Position numbers and translations under genes: made by a program. From the NCBI GenBank assembly GCA_009193035.1, contig SWDT01000331.1, positions 1 through 64,000 on the forward strand: DNA of 64,000 nt, given 5' to 3'. Positions 32,701-45,200 of the stretch are shown here, in pieces. Each line of letters starts with the position of its first letter. Position 1 is the stretch's first letter. The notes beneath the pieces are model-generated. The model had not been told where the DNA came from. It saw nothing but the letters and a program-made list of their open reading frames with translations, and made no database searches. This DNA comes from Halicephalobus mephisto (taxonomy: Eukaryota; Nematoda; Chromadorea; Rhabditida; Panagrolaimidae).

Positions 32701-35281
32701 TTCCAAACAACGGGCAAAACGACAGTATTTGCACATCCTTCTTGTATTGATTCCTAAAATTATAAAAATAATAAAATTATAAAATTTCTAAAATACTAAA
32801 ATTATAAAATTTCAAAAATTATAAAAATTATAAAAATTATAAAAATTTCAAAAATTATAAAAATTATAAAAATTATAAAATTATAAAATTTCAAAAATCA
32901 TAAAATTATAAAATTTCTAAAATACTAAAATTTTTAAAATTATAAAAAGAATGAAATTTTAAATAATTTCAAAAATCATAAAATTATAAAAAATTTTCAA
33001 TTTTAAATAATTTCAAAAATTATAAAACTCCAAAAAACTATAATTTTAATTAAAATTTAAAAAATTAATTTCAATAATTATCAAATTTTTTATTTTTTAA
33101 ATTGCAAATTTTTCAATTTTGCGTAAGAGTTCATAAATTAACAAAAAATTACTTTTAAAAATTAGACTCAAATTGCAAATATTTTTATCTTCAAAAATAA
33201 TCTCCGTTTTCCGACTCAGGTCCATTTTCGACCTTAGACCTTGTTTATCATCCAAAATCTCTTCTGTGAAAATCTTTGATTAAATTTATAACTTGGAATT
33301 TCTTAAATATTCCATATTTAATTTGATCATAATATAATTTTTTGTTTTCAAAGTAGTTCAGAAAAGTCCTAAAAGTGGAATTTTAATTTCGAAAATTAAA
33401 ATTTTCGTTCTGAGAATCTTAAAAAATTTTAATTTTCATTTCGAAAATTCTTAAAATTAAAATTTTCGTTCTGAGAACTTTTAAAAATTTAATTTTCGTT
33501 TCGAGAATTTTTAAAATTTCAACTTTCGTTCCAAAAATGGAATAAAGCTAGTTAATCTTGTTTCGGTTGCCATTGGAGTTTGTATAGCTACAAAGACAAC
33601 CATGGATGAAATTTTTAAAATCAAAATTGAGAAAGGTCAAAAGCACAAAAAAGTCGATTAAAAATTGATTTTTTATAAAACATTCATTTTTAAAAATTAT
33701 TTTAAAACTTTTCTCAGACGGATAATTGTGTTTTCCACGTTGGATTTTTAGGCTTAATTTTGGATTTAAAAAAGTCACAAACGGGTTCACGAAAGTTTTT
33801 CTTTCGGAACATTTAACCCCCCTAAGGCACTCAAGCCCTCAGGGTATTTGACTTTTTGAGGAATTTTGTTTTTCAGAGTAGTTATTCCCTTGAGATATTT
33901 AGTCCCTTAAGACGCTCGATTTCTTGATAAATTTGATTCTTAAGGTTATTTAACCCTCTAAGGCACCCAGGCCCTCAGGGGATTTGACTTTTTGAAGAAT
34001 TTTATTTTCCAGAGTAGTTATTCCCTTGAGATATTTAGTCCCTTAAGACACTCGATTTCTTGATAAATTTTATTCTTGAGGTTATTTAACCCCCCTAAGG
34101 CACTCAAGCCCTCATGGCATTTTTTCCCTGATTTTATAATATTGATTTAATTTTCTTATTTCCCGATTAACCTTTGTTCGTTATTAGATTATCCCACATT
34201 AATCGAAAAATTTAAAATGATCTAAAAACAAAAAAAAATACAGCGTGACATTTAGTCCATGATTTCGTAATATTAATTTTCTTCTTTTTTAAATAAATTT
34301 TTATTATTAAATTACTTCAACAAAAAAACCAAAAAAAATAGTCCAAAAGTTACAGTATGGCATTTATTTCCTAAATTCGAAATATTAATTTTTTTAAATA
34401 AATTTTTTTATTAAATTATTCCAGTAAAAAATTCTAAAAAGTGGTCTGAAAAATAAAACTAATTTTACAAAATTAAAAAACTAAATATCTTACAGTATCT
34501 TTTTTCGATGTCTTAATTGACATATAGAGGTATTTTAAAAACAAAAAAACCTTAAAATTAAAAAAAATCAAAATTACGAAATCAGACTACATGCCTTAGG
34601 GTATTTAAAATTTTACTTAACTAATTACTATGAACTCTAAAAACAAAGAAATTTTTACTTAAGATTTGAGAAAAATTACGAAATCAGACTACATGCCTCA
34701 GGGGATTTTTAAAATTTCACTTAATTACTATATAATCTAAAAACAAAGAAATTTTTACCTAAGATTTTTAAAAAAGTAAAATTTACGAAATCAGACTACA
34801 TGCCTCAGGGGATTTAAAATTTTTACTTAATTACTATATAATTGAAGAACTTACTGTTGTTTTTTCCGCAAAGTTTACTGTTAAGACAACGGTATGTCTT
34901 TTGTCTGGCTACGGATCTTCTGAAAAATGCACGACATCCGGTACAAACATCGACACCGAAGTGGGATACTGTAGCTTCTTCCATTCTGCATATGGTACAA
35001 ATAGTTTCAGTAATTTCATTGGAATATTTGTTCGAAATAATTGGAATTTGTTCTTTTTCAACTTCATTATCCGGACTTTCGCTTGATTCATCGGTATCTA
35101 CAGTAAGCCCTGTAGGTTGTCTTGGACTGGCCCGATTTAAATATGAATTGGCCAAAAGAAGAAGATTACTAAATGTGGCTGAAGTTTGTGGGAAATCCAA
35201 CGAAATCGGCAAGTCATCAGGTACCCTTAGGGTTTTTGAAACGGATTCCAATTGATCCGAACCGAAAGAGGTCATCTCCAT
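29790..35281 (-). CDS. Nuclear hormone receptor, six exons
   Basis: Exons 35281-34855, 32753-32682, 32649-32207, 31912-31708, 30844-30693 and 29957-29790 join in phase to 488 aa with GT-AG introns. Residues 1-94 are a Ser/Glu-rich N-terminus. Residues 95-165 form a C4-type DNA-binding domain: CTICRMEE, then VCTGCRAFFRRS (P-box and recognition helix), YRCLNSKLCGKNN, and in exon 2 RRMCKYCRFARCLEAGM. The divergent CTGCRAFF P-box is of the nematode-expanded (supplementary) type. Exons 3-6 give the helical ligand-binding domain (LTEDVAFKHWKPIF, MVGRFLLSLATYTTIEL, RRQQLMRNLGNYLQ, HGIAIIRVTTTANSLLPE). It is a presumed ligand-regulated transcription factor; no ligand or orthologue can be named. Start: an in-frame ATG at 35279-35281, with another two codons on. 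Introns hold several tandem repeats. Confidence 0.92.
30180..30600. repeat. Tandem repeat, unit about 70-110 bp, in a receptor intron
   Basis: Four diverged units of ATGTAAATTTCAGCCGATTT, TAGTCGAAT(A/G)TTG and AAAAAATAATTTT. Related words occur at 35880-36180. Confidence 0.7.
31920..32160. repeat. Short tandem repeat in a receptor intron
   Basis: Three to four copies of AATTTAATTTAAAATAAAAA plus TTAAAAATTAAAAAAAT. Confidence 0.75.
33810..34115 (+). repeat. Tandem repeat, period about 136 bp, in receptor intron 1
   Basis: CCCTAAGGCACTCAAGCCCTCA recurs at about 33820, 33956 and 34093 with GTAGTTATTCCCTTGAGATA and TTAGTCCCTTAAGAC between. It is notably GC-richer than the rest of the intron. 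Confidence 0.88.
34565..34850 (+). repeat. Tandem repeat, unit about 105 bp, in receptor intron 1
   Basis: Three units of TTACGAAATCAGACTACATG, CCTCAGGGGAT and TTACTATATAAT. Confidence 0.85.
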
Positions 35282-35879
35282 GGTAGTCAATTTGACTCAC
35301 TTAAAATTAATTCAATGAGATTTGGTTAACATTTAAGCAAACAAATCGGAGTTCCCGTCAAAATTGAATAATCCAATTCATAATAGAAAAGGCCAAAAAA
35401 CACAAAAAACACAAATTTAGTGGCATGGAATATAAAGCAATCAAAAAAAAACGGACGATTTTCGAAATGGTTCGGCGGTTGAGAAACGCGATTGTTACCC
35501 GCAAAACCAGAGTTCGATTCCCGGCAGAAAAGCTGACTTCGGACAAATAAGGCAAACTGGTGGCGGGAGAAAATGCGTTACAACCCATTCAACTGGCCAG
35601 TGCGAAGTAAACGCTGGACAGGAAAACAAATAATCATAAGGCGAAATCAAAAACGGCAATCTCCGACTGCTCTTCTAGTTTACCTTGAGTTCAGATTCTA
35701 CACTTTCAGTGTTCCATTTTTACCGAAGATGATTGTCAAAATTGGAAATCAAAAATCTGAGTTGAGGAATAGTTGTTCTTTTGCAGTGTTTTCCTCCCAT
35801 ATTTCGTAAAGTTAATGTTTTTAGACCAATACTAAGATTTATAAAGTAATTGACATCGAAGCAAATTTAATTTTTACAT

Positions 35880-36180
35880 AACGATTAGGTAAACCAGCAT
35901 GTTTAAATGTTGCGAAAAAATTAGAAGTTTTACTTTGATACCTAAAATTTCGTAAATCTCGACCGATCTGGCCGGATGTTGCAAGCAAAGTGCAAATTTT
36001 ATTTTGATTTTAATACTAAATGTTGCAATTGCAAATTTTTCAAAATTTCGATACTGATTGATCTACCAAAATATTGCAAGTGCAAAATTTTCAAAATTTT
36101 TATAAATATTAATAGATATAAATCTCGACCAATGTGGCTGAACGTTGCAAGCAAAGTGCAGATTCCACTTTGATTTTGAC
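35880..36180. repeat. Diverged tandem repeat related to the 30.2-kb array
   Basis: Units of ATCTCGACCGATCTGGCCGG / ATGTTGCAAGCAAAGTGCA / TTTTGATTTT, three copies. Confidence 0.65.
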
Positions 36181-36609
36181 ACCTATCTAGACACTAAATT
36201 ATAAGTACCAAAGTTTATCTAAAAAAATTCAAAATCAACATGCATCGAAGAAAACGACTATCGTACAACCAAAATTTTAATTTTTCGTTCTAGGATAACA
36301 TCCATAATTTTTTAAAATACTTTATTATTTAAATTAGTAACTTGTGTCACAGAAAACAAGAAGACACTCAGAACGAAAATCTCTGAGGCACAAGGACCCA
36401 ACTTGCGCGTTAATTCGTAACAACAATGATGTCATTTAGAAATTAGAAGAAAGAACGACGATGTTGAATTACCAGAAGTTATAGTTAATTAGTTTTGTAT
36501 TGTTTGATGGCTCGAGTAAACAGGGGAGTTATAATTCAGACAAGACCAGCCAATTAAAGAAATAAGTCAAATTTTCTTACAATTTTTGTTACATCAGTGT
36601 ATTAACTAA

Positions 36610-36950
36610 TTACACAGGTTTTCTGAAACCATGCTTAACTGAATTCAACCAACAAGTAACAGCCCCTGACCAGGGTTTCACATTCATGATTCTCAGTCCA
36701 ATCAATGGCAGAATTGCATTTTAACAAAAGATTGATTGTAACTGAATGAAATTAATATACTAATATTTTTTTAACCGGAAACAAACAGTCCAAACGCTTT
36801 GATTACATTCAGTTAAAATCAGTCTTTTGTTGAATTGCAATTCTGTCATCGATTGGACTGAGAATCAAATAATGTGAAAACCGCGGTCAGGAATTCTTAC
36901 GTGTTCATTGTGTTCAGTTAAGCATGGTTTCAGAAAACCTGTGTATTGTG
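36610..36950. mobile_element. Palindromic MITE-like element
   Basis: The left arm begins ACACAGGTTTTCTGAAACC and continues CATGCTTAACTGAA. The right arm is its reverse complement (TTCAGTTAAGCATGG, TTTCAGAAAACCTGTGT). Almost the whole ~340 bp folds back, including CAGTCCAATC / GATTGGACTG near the centre. No coding capacity. Confidence 0.8.
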
Positions 36951-38119
36951 TAAGCAAGCCAGTTCCCGAGGGAAAATATCTTACGTCCTATACAGTGAGC
37001 ATACTGTACATGGCATATTAAGTGTTGACTAGTTAACTAGTAATATTTATTGTTTAATTTTACTATTTTTGGAATAAACAAAAAATTCATATCCTATATT
37101 TCTCACGCAACCACACCGGTTCATAGAGATTCAATAATTAGAATTTGAGATTTCCCACATCAGAATATGACCTCGAAAATCATATCTCAACGTGAAGAGT
37201 CCAGATTTCCACGTCGATATTTGATTGTCAATTTCGATAAAAACGGAGCGTAGATTACACTAGATACACCAAATAAAAGAATCAACGGGTTCAATTTTTA
37301 AGAAATTCTTAATTTCAAACTATATTTTAAATTTCCTCCGTTTATATACCGGTAAAAACAAATATTTAAGCAAATACATTCAGAAATTATCCTAGGAAAT
37401 TTAAACAGGTGTCCGTTATTTTGCTTTTCTGTATCTAACGGTTGAAATGAGGATATTCCTCTTTGCAATACACAAAGCTGAAAGTCAACTGCATAAAGAT
37501 CAGAGATTAATAATTTTAGGAAATTTCAAATGCAATTTGTCATTGAAATTTTTATTTTTAGATAAATATGAAAAATAATTCTAGAAATTTTTATTTTTAA
37601 ATAAAAATGAAAAATAATTCTAGAAATTTTTATTTTTAAATAAAAATGAAAAATAATTTAAAATATTTCATTTTTAAATAAAAACTAAAAAAAATAATTT
37701 TCAGCCGTTTTAAAAATTACATTATTCAAAATTTTTATTTTTAAATAAATTTCAATTGTATTTCTATGGTTCAATTAAAAAATAAAAAATATTTTCATGA
37801 ATCTTTAAAATTATTTCTTATTTGAAATATTTTAAAATTCTTATTATTAAAAATAAAAAAATAATTTGTGATGTAAATATTTTTTTAAATTTAATTTCTA
37901 AAGTTTTTAGTTACGTTTCTAAATGTCAGTTGGAAAAAAGAAAAAATTTTCAAACAACCCAAAGTCATGGGTTATCTGGAATTATATTCGTAAATGAATT
38001 TTAGCCACGTTTTTATATAAATCAATAAAAAGTAATTTTTTCAGTTTTAAAAGTTATCCTTTATTCTAGGTTTTATTTTTACATAAATTTATTCATATTT
38101 TGGAATATCAATCGAAACA

Positions 38120-38740
38120 AAAAATAAAAATAGTTCTCCCTAAGACATCCCGAACATCATCAACAATTCAGAATCATTTTTAAATGGATTTACTTGTATT
38201 TTTATGTATCAAAAAAGTATATTTTACCAAACATCTCGAATATCACCAACAGTTCAGAATCTTATTTTTAAATAAATTTATTTGTTTTTATATGTCAAAA
38301 AAGTATATGTTATCAAATATCCCGAATATTATCCCTAATTCGGAATCCTATCCCTAAATAGACCTATTTATGTTTTTATATATCAAAGAAATAATTTCCT
38401 AAAAAGTTGAAGTCATTCCTAATTCAGAATCCTATCCCTAAATGGACCCATTTATGTTTTTATATATCAAATAAATAACTTCCCAAAAATTTGAAGTCAT
38501 TCCTAATTCAGAATCCTATCTCCAAATAGACCTATTTATGTTTTTATATATCAAAGAAATAATTTCCTAAAAAGTTGAAGTCATTCCTAATTCAGAATCC
38601 TATCCCTAAATGGACCTATTTATGTTTTCATATATCAAAGAAAATATAACCATTATTTTCTAAGCATCTCAAAAATCATCCTCAATTCAGAATCCTATTT
38701 TAAATAAAGTTATCCATGTTTCTATATACTAATCGAAACA
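38120..38740 (+). repeat. 85-bp tandem array A
   Basis: About six units of AATTCAGAATCCTATCCCTA, AATGGACCTATTTATG, TTTTTATATATCAAAGAAAT and CCTAAAAAGTTGAAGTCATT. Confidence 0.88.
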
Positions 38741-39989
38741 AGAAATAATTACCATCTACGTTAAAAGTAATTTTTATTTAAAATCAAGTCTTCTAAATTG
38801 ATTTTAAAAATGCAATCTGGGTGTTAACTAAAAAAATGCAAAAAATTTATAAACAGTTTAAAAAATCGGCCTTTGTTCGAATTCCTGTTTTTAAATTAAT
38901 TTTAACAATAGTGACGTATGTTAATCAAAAACGAACAAAAAAATTTCACAAACAGATTAAAAATTATATTTAAAATTCTGTTCTGGATAAACTTTAATCA
39001 TATTTTGTACATTGGTTGGAACAAAGTTAGAAAAATAAATATTAATTATTCCAAAGTTTCATGTTTAGACTTTAGTCCCTAACCGACTTTTAATCTCGTT
39101 GTTTACACGTCAATCAACACAAAGAACAAACGTATTTTTGCAAATATTTTTAAAATTATTTAATTTTCAAAAATTAATTTTATTTTTTAAAAAAATTCAA
39201 ATATTTTTAAAATTATTAAATTTTCAAAAATTAATTTTTTTTAATAAAAACTTAAACATTTTTAAAATTGCTGAATATTTAAAAACTAATTATTTTTTTG
39301 AATAAAATTTTCCAAATATTTTAAAAATTACTGTTTTCAAAAATTTATTTTATTTTTTTTTAATAAAAATTTAAATGTTTTTAAAATTTAATTTTTGAAA
39401 CTTTATTTTTAAGTAAATTTTAATTGTTTTTATTTAAGAAAAATAGATTTAAAAAAGACCACGAAGATATTTTTCAAAAAGTCCAAAAAGTTCTTAATTC
39501 TAAATCCTATCTCTCAATAGACCTATCTGTGTTTTTATACATCAACCAAAACAGAAAATAGAGGAATAATTATCAGTTATTTTTATTCAAAATTATATAT
39601 CTAAATAAATTTCAACTACTTTATATAAAAATTTTAAAAATAATTTTAAAAATATTAAAAAAAATAATTTTAAAAATATTAAAAAAAATTATTTTAAAAA
39701 TATTAAAAAAAATTATTTTAAAAATATTAAAAAAATAATTTTTTATTTTAGTTTTTAGTTCTAAATGGATTTACTCTTGTTTTTATATCAATCGGAACAA
39801 AAAAGTAATTATTCTTAAATATTTCGAACGTCAACCGTGGGCCAGAATCTCATTTTTAAATAAATTTATTCGCGTTCCTATATAGCAATCAAAATAAAAA
39901 AATTTTCTGTAAACATATCAAACATCACCCTAGTTTCGAACCCTATCTTTAAACAGGTCTATTTACGTTTTTATATACCGAAAAAGTAA

Positions 39990-40690
39990 AATAATAATCT
40001 CCTAAAAAGTCCAAAAGTTATCCCCAATTCAGAATCCTGTCCTTAAATAGATTAAATTATGTTTTTTCATATCAACCAAAGCACAAAAAGTTAAAATAAT
40101 TTCTAAATATTTCGAACGTCATCCGTGGGTCAGAATCCTATTTTTAAATAAATTTACTCATACTTCTATATATCAATTGAAAAAAAGTAAAATAATAATC
40201 TCCAAAAAAGTTATCCTCAGTTCAGAATCTTATTTTTAAATAGATCTATTTGTTTTTATATGTCAAAAAAGTATATGTTATCAAATATCCCGAACATTAT
40301 CCCTAATTTGAAATTCTATCCCTAAATGGACCTATTTATGTCTTTATATATCAAATAAATAACTTCCCAAAACTTTGAAGTTATCCCTAATTCGGAATCT
40401 TATCTCCAAATAGATCTACTTATGTTTTTATATATCAAAGAAATAATTTCCTAAAAAGTTGAAGTCATTCCTAATTCAGAATCTTATCCCTAAATGGACC
40501 CATTTATGTTTTTATATATCAAAGAAATAATTTCCTAAAAAGTTGAAGTCATTCCTAATTCAGAATCCTATCCCTAAATGGACCTATTTATATTTTTATA
40601 TATCAAAGAAAATATAACCATTATTTTCTAAACATCTCAAAATCATCCTCAATTCAGAATCCTATCCCTAGGTGGATTTTAATTGGATGT
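39990..40690 (+). repeat. 85-bp tandem array B, related to array A
   Basis: The same unit as 38120-38740, same orientation. The two arrays even end with the same variant words (ATATAACCATTATTTTCTAA then CATCTCAAAA), which suggests a segmental duplication rather than independent growth. Confidence 0.85.
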
Positions 40691-41559
40691 TTATATATGA
40701 ACTAATTAACTTCAGGATAAAATTATTCAATTCAATCACGCACGGAAAAATTAAAAATAATTTTTACATATTTACGACATTCACTAGATTCCTCTTATAA
40801 CGCCGAAGAGATAACAAAGTCGGATCGATCCATTCACCGAAAATAATCGATACAACTCACGTCGGAACACGTTAAAAAGAAACCAAATAAGAATAAAAAG
40901 AAACAAACGGGAAGAACAATTTTTCCACTTCAAAAGATACGTGCGATTTTATAAATCAAAAAAAACATTGGAAAATGGGAAAACACGGTTTCGGCATAGG
41001 CTTTGATGTTTTAAACATCCATATATCGAAAAAATTTTATTTTTTTTTAACTTTAAAATTGCGGTATTGTATAAAACGTAAAAATTGAATATTTAAACTT
41101 CAGAACGGATAAATAAAGATTATGTTTTGTGTGCAATTTGTCCCTAACTCGTTTCTGACAAATCTTAGGTGTGATTTTTCGGAATCCAATCGTAGTTTTT
41201 ATATATGTTATTCAACTTTAGAAACTAGACAGAGACTTTCGTAGTTTATAAAACTCTAATTCAAAATCTTCTAAATATATTTGTGAAAAATATAGTTCCG
41301 AAAATTAATTATGCAATCATAAAATTACGAAATCACTGTCACGCAAAATTTAAATCTTCACGTAGGCTATTTTACACTTTGAAAACTTCTAAAAATTCCT
41401 CCCAAGACGATTTCAAAAAAGTTCATATATGAATTTTTATATATAATTTCGAAATTTCACAAATTACGAAATAATAATCACAAAAAACCGAAATTTCAAA
41501 CTACTTCGATTTCTAGAAACTTCTAAAAATTTGTTTCAAGGTAATTTTCTAAAAAAATT

Positions 41560-42860
41560 CCTTACTTTCACAATATGTGATCGATTAGGAACCAATCACC
41601 GACAACACCCGAAGTGGTCCTCTTTAGTTTTTGAAAAGTTCTAAAAATTCGCGTCGAAATAACCATAAAAAAGTTGATATATGAACTTTACAGTATATGG
41701 ATTATTACGAAATCGTGTAACATCACGAATCCACTGTTGTTTGAAATCAAAATTTCAGACTACTTTGGATTCTGAAAAGTTCTAGAAATTCATATTAAGA
41801 TCATTTTTAAAAAGTTCATATATGAACTTTACAGTATATGGATTATTACGAAATCGTATAAGATCACGAACCCACTGTTGTTTGAAATCGAAATTTCAGA
41901 CTACTTTGGTTTTTGAAAAGTTCTAGAAATTCATGTTGAGATCATTTTTAAAAAGTTCATATATGAACTTTACAGTATATGAATTATTACGAAATCGCTT
42001 TTATTTAAAACCAGGATTGTAGCCTACTGTAATGTCTAAAACCTCCGACCAATTCTTCTCGAGACCGCTCCGTAACAATGCTCATTTCTACTTTTCAGAG
42101 TACTATGAGCACTGAAAAGTTAAACACGATCCAATTATGCAACTTGCACTTAACGAAAGTCAATACCAATGAAAAGGTTGGAAGTGGTTCCGGGGAAATT
42201 CAAAAAGATGAAACAAATCCTTTTTCGCTGTAAACAAAGTTAGGGTCAACGGTCAATCTCGAAAATTATAAACTTATGCGAGCTATAATTACATGGAAAT
42301 TTCGAGGATTTTTTTACATTTTGGAATCTTCTAGAATTCAGAGGAAATAGAATATGAAATCCAGAGTTCCGGAAGTTTCCAAGATTCGAGAGAGTTATAT
42401 TGGAACGATTTCGTGATAAAATTAATTTTTTTTCAAGTCAGAAGTCCACGAAAGCTTCTGGAGCTTTTTGGATTTATAGGATTTTTGGAATCCTTCCAGA
42501 ATTCAGTAGAAATAGGATAAATGAAATGGAAAGTTCAAAAAGTCTGAAAAGTCATTGAGACAGTTCTATAGTGAGATTTGCTTTTATTTTTATCCATTCA
42601 GAAGTCCACCGAAGCTTCTGAAGTATTCTAGAATCCAGTGGAAGCTTCTGAAGTCTTCCAGAATCCAGTGGAAATAGGATAAATGAAATGGAAAATTCTA
42701 AAAGTATAAAAAGTCGTTGAGACAGTTCTATAGTGAGATTTACTTTTATTTTTATTCATTCAGAAGTCCACCGAAGCTTCTGAAATTTTCTAGCATTTTA
42801 TATAAATTTCAAAATCCTTCAGAATCCAATAAAAATGTCAAAATTATCCAAATTTAAAAG
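41560..42860 (+). repeat. Left half of a mirrored inverted repeat (unit A x3, unit B x3)
   Basis: Unit A (~120 bp): AAAGTTCATATATGAACTTT, ACAGTATATG, ATTATTACGAAATCG, CCACTGTTGTTTGAAATC. Unit B (~140 bp, 42290-42850): GGATAAATGAAATGGAAA, GAGACAGTTCTATAGTGAGA, AGTCCACCGAAGCTTCTGAA. Confidence 0.85.
42105..42233 (+). CDS. Possible 42-aa small protein
   Basis: ATG 42105 lies six bases after a perfect CTTTTCAG acceptor and opens 42 codons to TAA. The product starts MSTEKLNTIQLCNLH and ends DETNPFSL; there is no signal peptide or domain. NPF near the end is the ligand motif of EH domains, but this may be chance. The stretch is less A/T-rich than its surroundings and not part of the repeat units. 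It may be a trans-spliced small gene or a lone exon. Confidence 0.28.
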   Translation: MSTEKLNTIQLCNLHLTKVNTNEKVGSGSGEIQKDETNPFSL

Positions 42861-43378
42861 TCTGAAAATTCATAGAAGATTTTATAAATCCACTTCGTAA
42901 CAATTTCCTTTTTTAATTTCTACAGTAAAATAACTTTCTACATCTACAGTTTTCGTAATCTCATCCAAAAAGACTAATTAACTTCGAAAAATCTAATTTT
43001 TTTTTTGATATTTTCCAAAAAAAATTTGTGTTTCGATGTCAAACATTTTCTACAAAAAAGTCACATTCTCAAAAGTACCCCTATCCCATGGTCAATTTTT
43101 TTATTTTTAAATAATTTCCAATTTTTAAAAACTTTTTATAAAAATTTTTTATTTTTTAATTTTTATATAAAATTTAATTTTTTAATTTTTATAAAAAATT
43201 TTTATTTTTTACATAAAATTTATTTTTTTTAGATTTTTTACAAAATTTTAAATTTTTTTATAGAAGAATTTCATTTTTTTTTAACTTTTTTTTATAGAAG
43301 TTTTAATTTTTTATATTTTTAGATTTTTTATAGAAACTTACTTTTCAATAAAATTTCACTTTTTAAAAAAATTCAAAT

Positions 43379-43624
43379 TTAAAAAACACGGAATTCTGTG
43401 TTGTTGAAAGCAGCAACAAGTTCACGAAGACCCTGCCCCCCGGACAGCCCCTCTCTGTCACAAACAAGAACAATTTTCTTTTCCGTTTGTTGAACAGTTG
43501 AACTCTGGAGACACTTTTGAGCAAACGCAGGGACCGACGGACGCGGCTTTCCAAAACACGTAGACCAGAAATGAACAAAAAAAGAAAATCTGACACAGGT
43601 GACTGGCAACGTTTCTACCTTGAT
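43379..43624 (-). CDS. Exon-like island, possible terminal exon, unassigned
   Basis: A GC-rich block inside the spacer of the mirrored inverted repeat. From an AGAG acceptor the minus frame reads IKVETLPVTCVRFSFFVHFW and later KKIVLVCDREGLSGGQGLR to a TAA at 43379-43381 (81 aa). The other two minus frames are also open over much of the block, so the frame is not certain. It could be the last exon of the F-box gene 2.1 kb upstream, but the phases do not join directly from 45745. A candidate linking exon (45475-45560, reading GINGNESVSRDVRRMTNGF) fits this one in phase 0 but not the F-box exon. Confidence 0.33.
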   Translation of the reverse strand: MKVETLPVTCVRFSFFVHFWSTCFGKPRPSVPAFAQKCLQSSTVQQTEKKIVLVCDREGLSGGQGLRELVAAFNNTEFRVF

Positions 43625-44220
43625 CTCTAATAATTTTAAAAAAGTATAAATTTCTCATTTTTAATAATAATAAAAAATATATTTTTCCTTCTAACTATAA
43701 AAAAATAAAAATATAATTTTTAATAGTAAAAAAAGCAAAAAATTTTAAAAAAAAATAAAAAAATTTAAATTAAAAAAATAAAAAATTTTAAATTTTAATT
43801 TAAAAAAATTTTTATTTTTAAAAAAAAAGATAAAAATTCTTAATTTTAATTTAAAAAAGTAAGAAAATTTTACATTTTTATTAATAAAAAATTTTATTTT
43901 TAATAAAAAAGTAAAAAAATTTTGAATTTTAATTTAAAAAAATTTTTATTTTTTATTTTAAAAAAGTAAAAAATTTTATTTTTAATAAAAAAATAAAAAA
44001 TTCCGACTTTTGACGTTAAAAAATAAAATATTCTTATTTTTTTTAATATGAAAAAAAAATGACAATCTTTGACTTTTAACGATAAAAAATAAGTTTTTTT
44101 ATATTTTCAAAAAAAAAAGATGTTAGGTTTTTTAAGTTATAATAAAAATTAAAAATAGATTCTATCACGGAATTGTCTAGAAAAACGAGAACTTTTTGAA
44201 CTTTTTAGAGTGTCGGATTT
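43625..44220. other. A/T low-complexity DNA
   Basis: Runs of AAAAAATTTTTATTTT-type sequence, no gene seen. The same holds for 42870-43370 on the other side of the island. Confidence 0.6.
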
Positions 44221-44224
44221 CAAA

Positions 44225-45200
44225 TTTTAGTTTCGTCTACATCAGATTCTGAAGGGTTTTGGAATTTGTATAAAATGATAGAAAACTTCGAGAAATTTCC
44301 ACTGGATTCTAGAAGACTTCAGAAGTTTCGGTGGACTCCTGAATGGATAACAATAAAAGTAAATTTCACTATAGAACTGTCTCAACGACTTTTCAGACTT
44401 AGAATTTTTCATTTCATTTATCCTATTTTCACTGGATTCTGGAAGACTTCGAAAAGCTTCCACTGGATTCTAGAAGACTTCAGAAACTTCCACTGGATTC
44501 TAGAAAACTTCAGAAGCTTCGGTGGACTTCTGAATGGATAAAAATAAAAGCAAATCTCACTATAGAACTGTCTCAACGACTTTTCAGACTTTTTGAATTT
44601 TCCATTTCATTTATCCTATTTCCACTGGATTCTGGAAGACTAGTTGAAAACATCAATCAACGAGAGTACGAATGCTGCTAGGTTTAAATCCTGGTGAAAA
44701 CAAATAGAGGCGAGTCTTAATTACTTTATCATTATAAAAATTAAAAATGCATATAATTACGAAATCATCTTCACACGATATCTTAAAACTTACTGAAAAC
44801 AAAATTAGTCTACGTGACAATTTAAAGGTTAAGCAACAGTGGTTTCGTAATAATTCATGCATTGTGAAGTTCATATATGAACTTTTTAAAAATTATCTCA
44901 ATATGAATTTCTAGAACTTTTCAGAAACCAAAGTAGTCTGAAATTTCGATTTCAAACAACAATGAGTTGGTGATCTTATACGATTTCGTAATAATTCGTA
45001 TACTGTAAAGTTCATATATGAACTTTTTAAAAATTATTTCAATATGAATTTCTAGAACTTTTCAGAATCCAAAGTAGTCTGAAATTTCGATTTCAAACAA
45101 CAGTGGGTTCGTGATGTTATACGATTTCGTAATAATTCATATACTGTAAAGTTCATATATGAACTTTTTAAAAATTATCTCAACATGAATTTTTAACTTT
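44225..45200 (-). repeat. Right half of the mirrored inverted repeat (unit B' then unit A')
   Basis: Reverse complements of unit B (44230-44660: TCTCAACGACTTTTCAGACT, TTTCATTTATCCTATTT) and unit A (44790-45200: AAAGTTCATATATGAACTTT, CAGACTACTTTGG complement). The order is mirrored relative to 41560-42860. Confidence 0.85.

Larger units (their letters stand above)
35282..42104. other. Gene desert of repeats
   Basis: 6.8 kb upstream of the nuclear receptor gene without a supported gene. It holds a tRNA-like word (35468-35535), a palindromic MITE (36610-36950), two related 85-bp tandem arrays (38120-38740 and 39990-40690), A/T low complexity, and the outer part of the mirrored inverted repeat from 41560. 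Confidence 0.55.
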
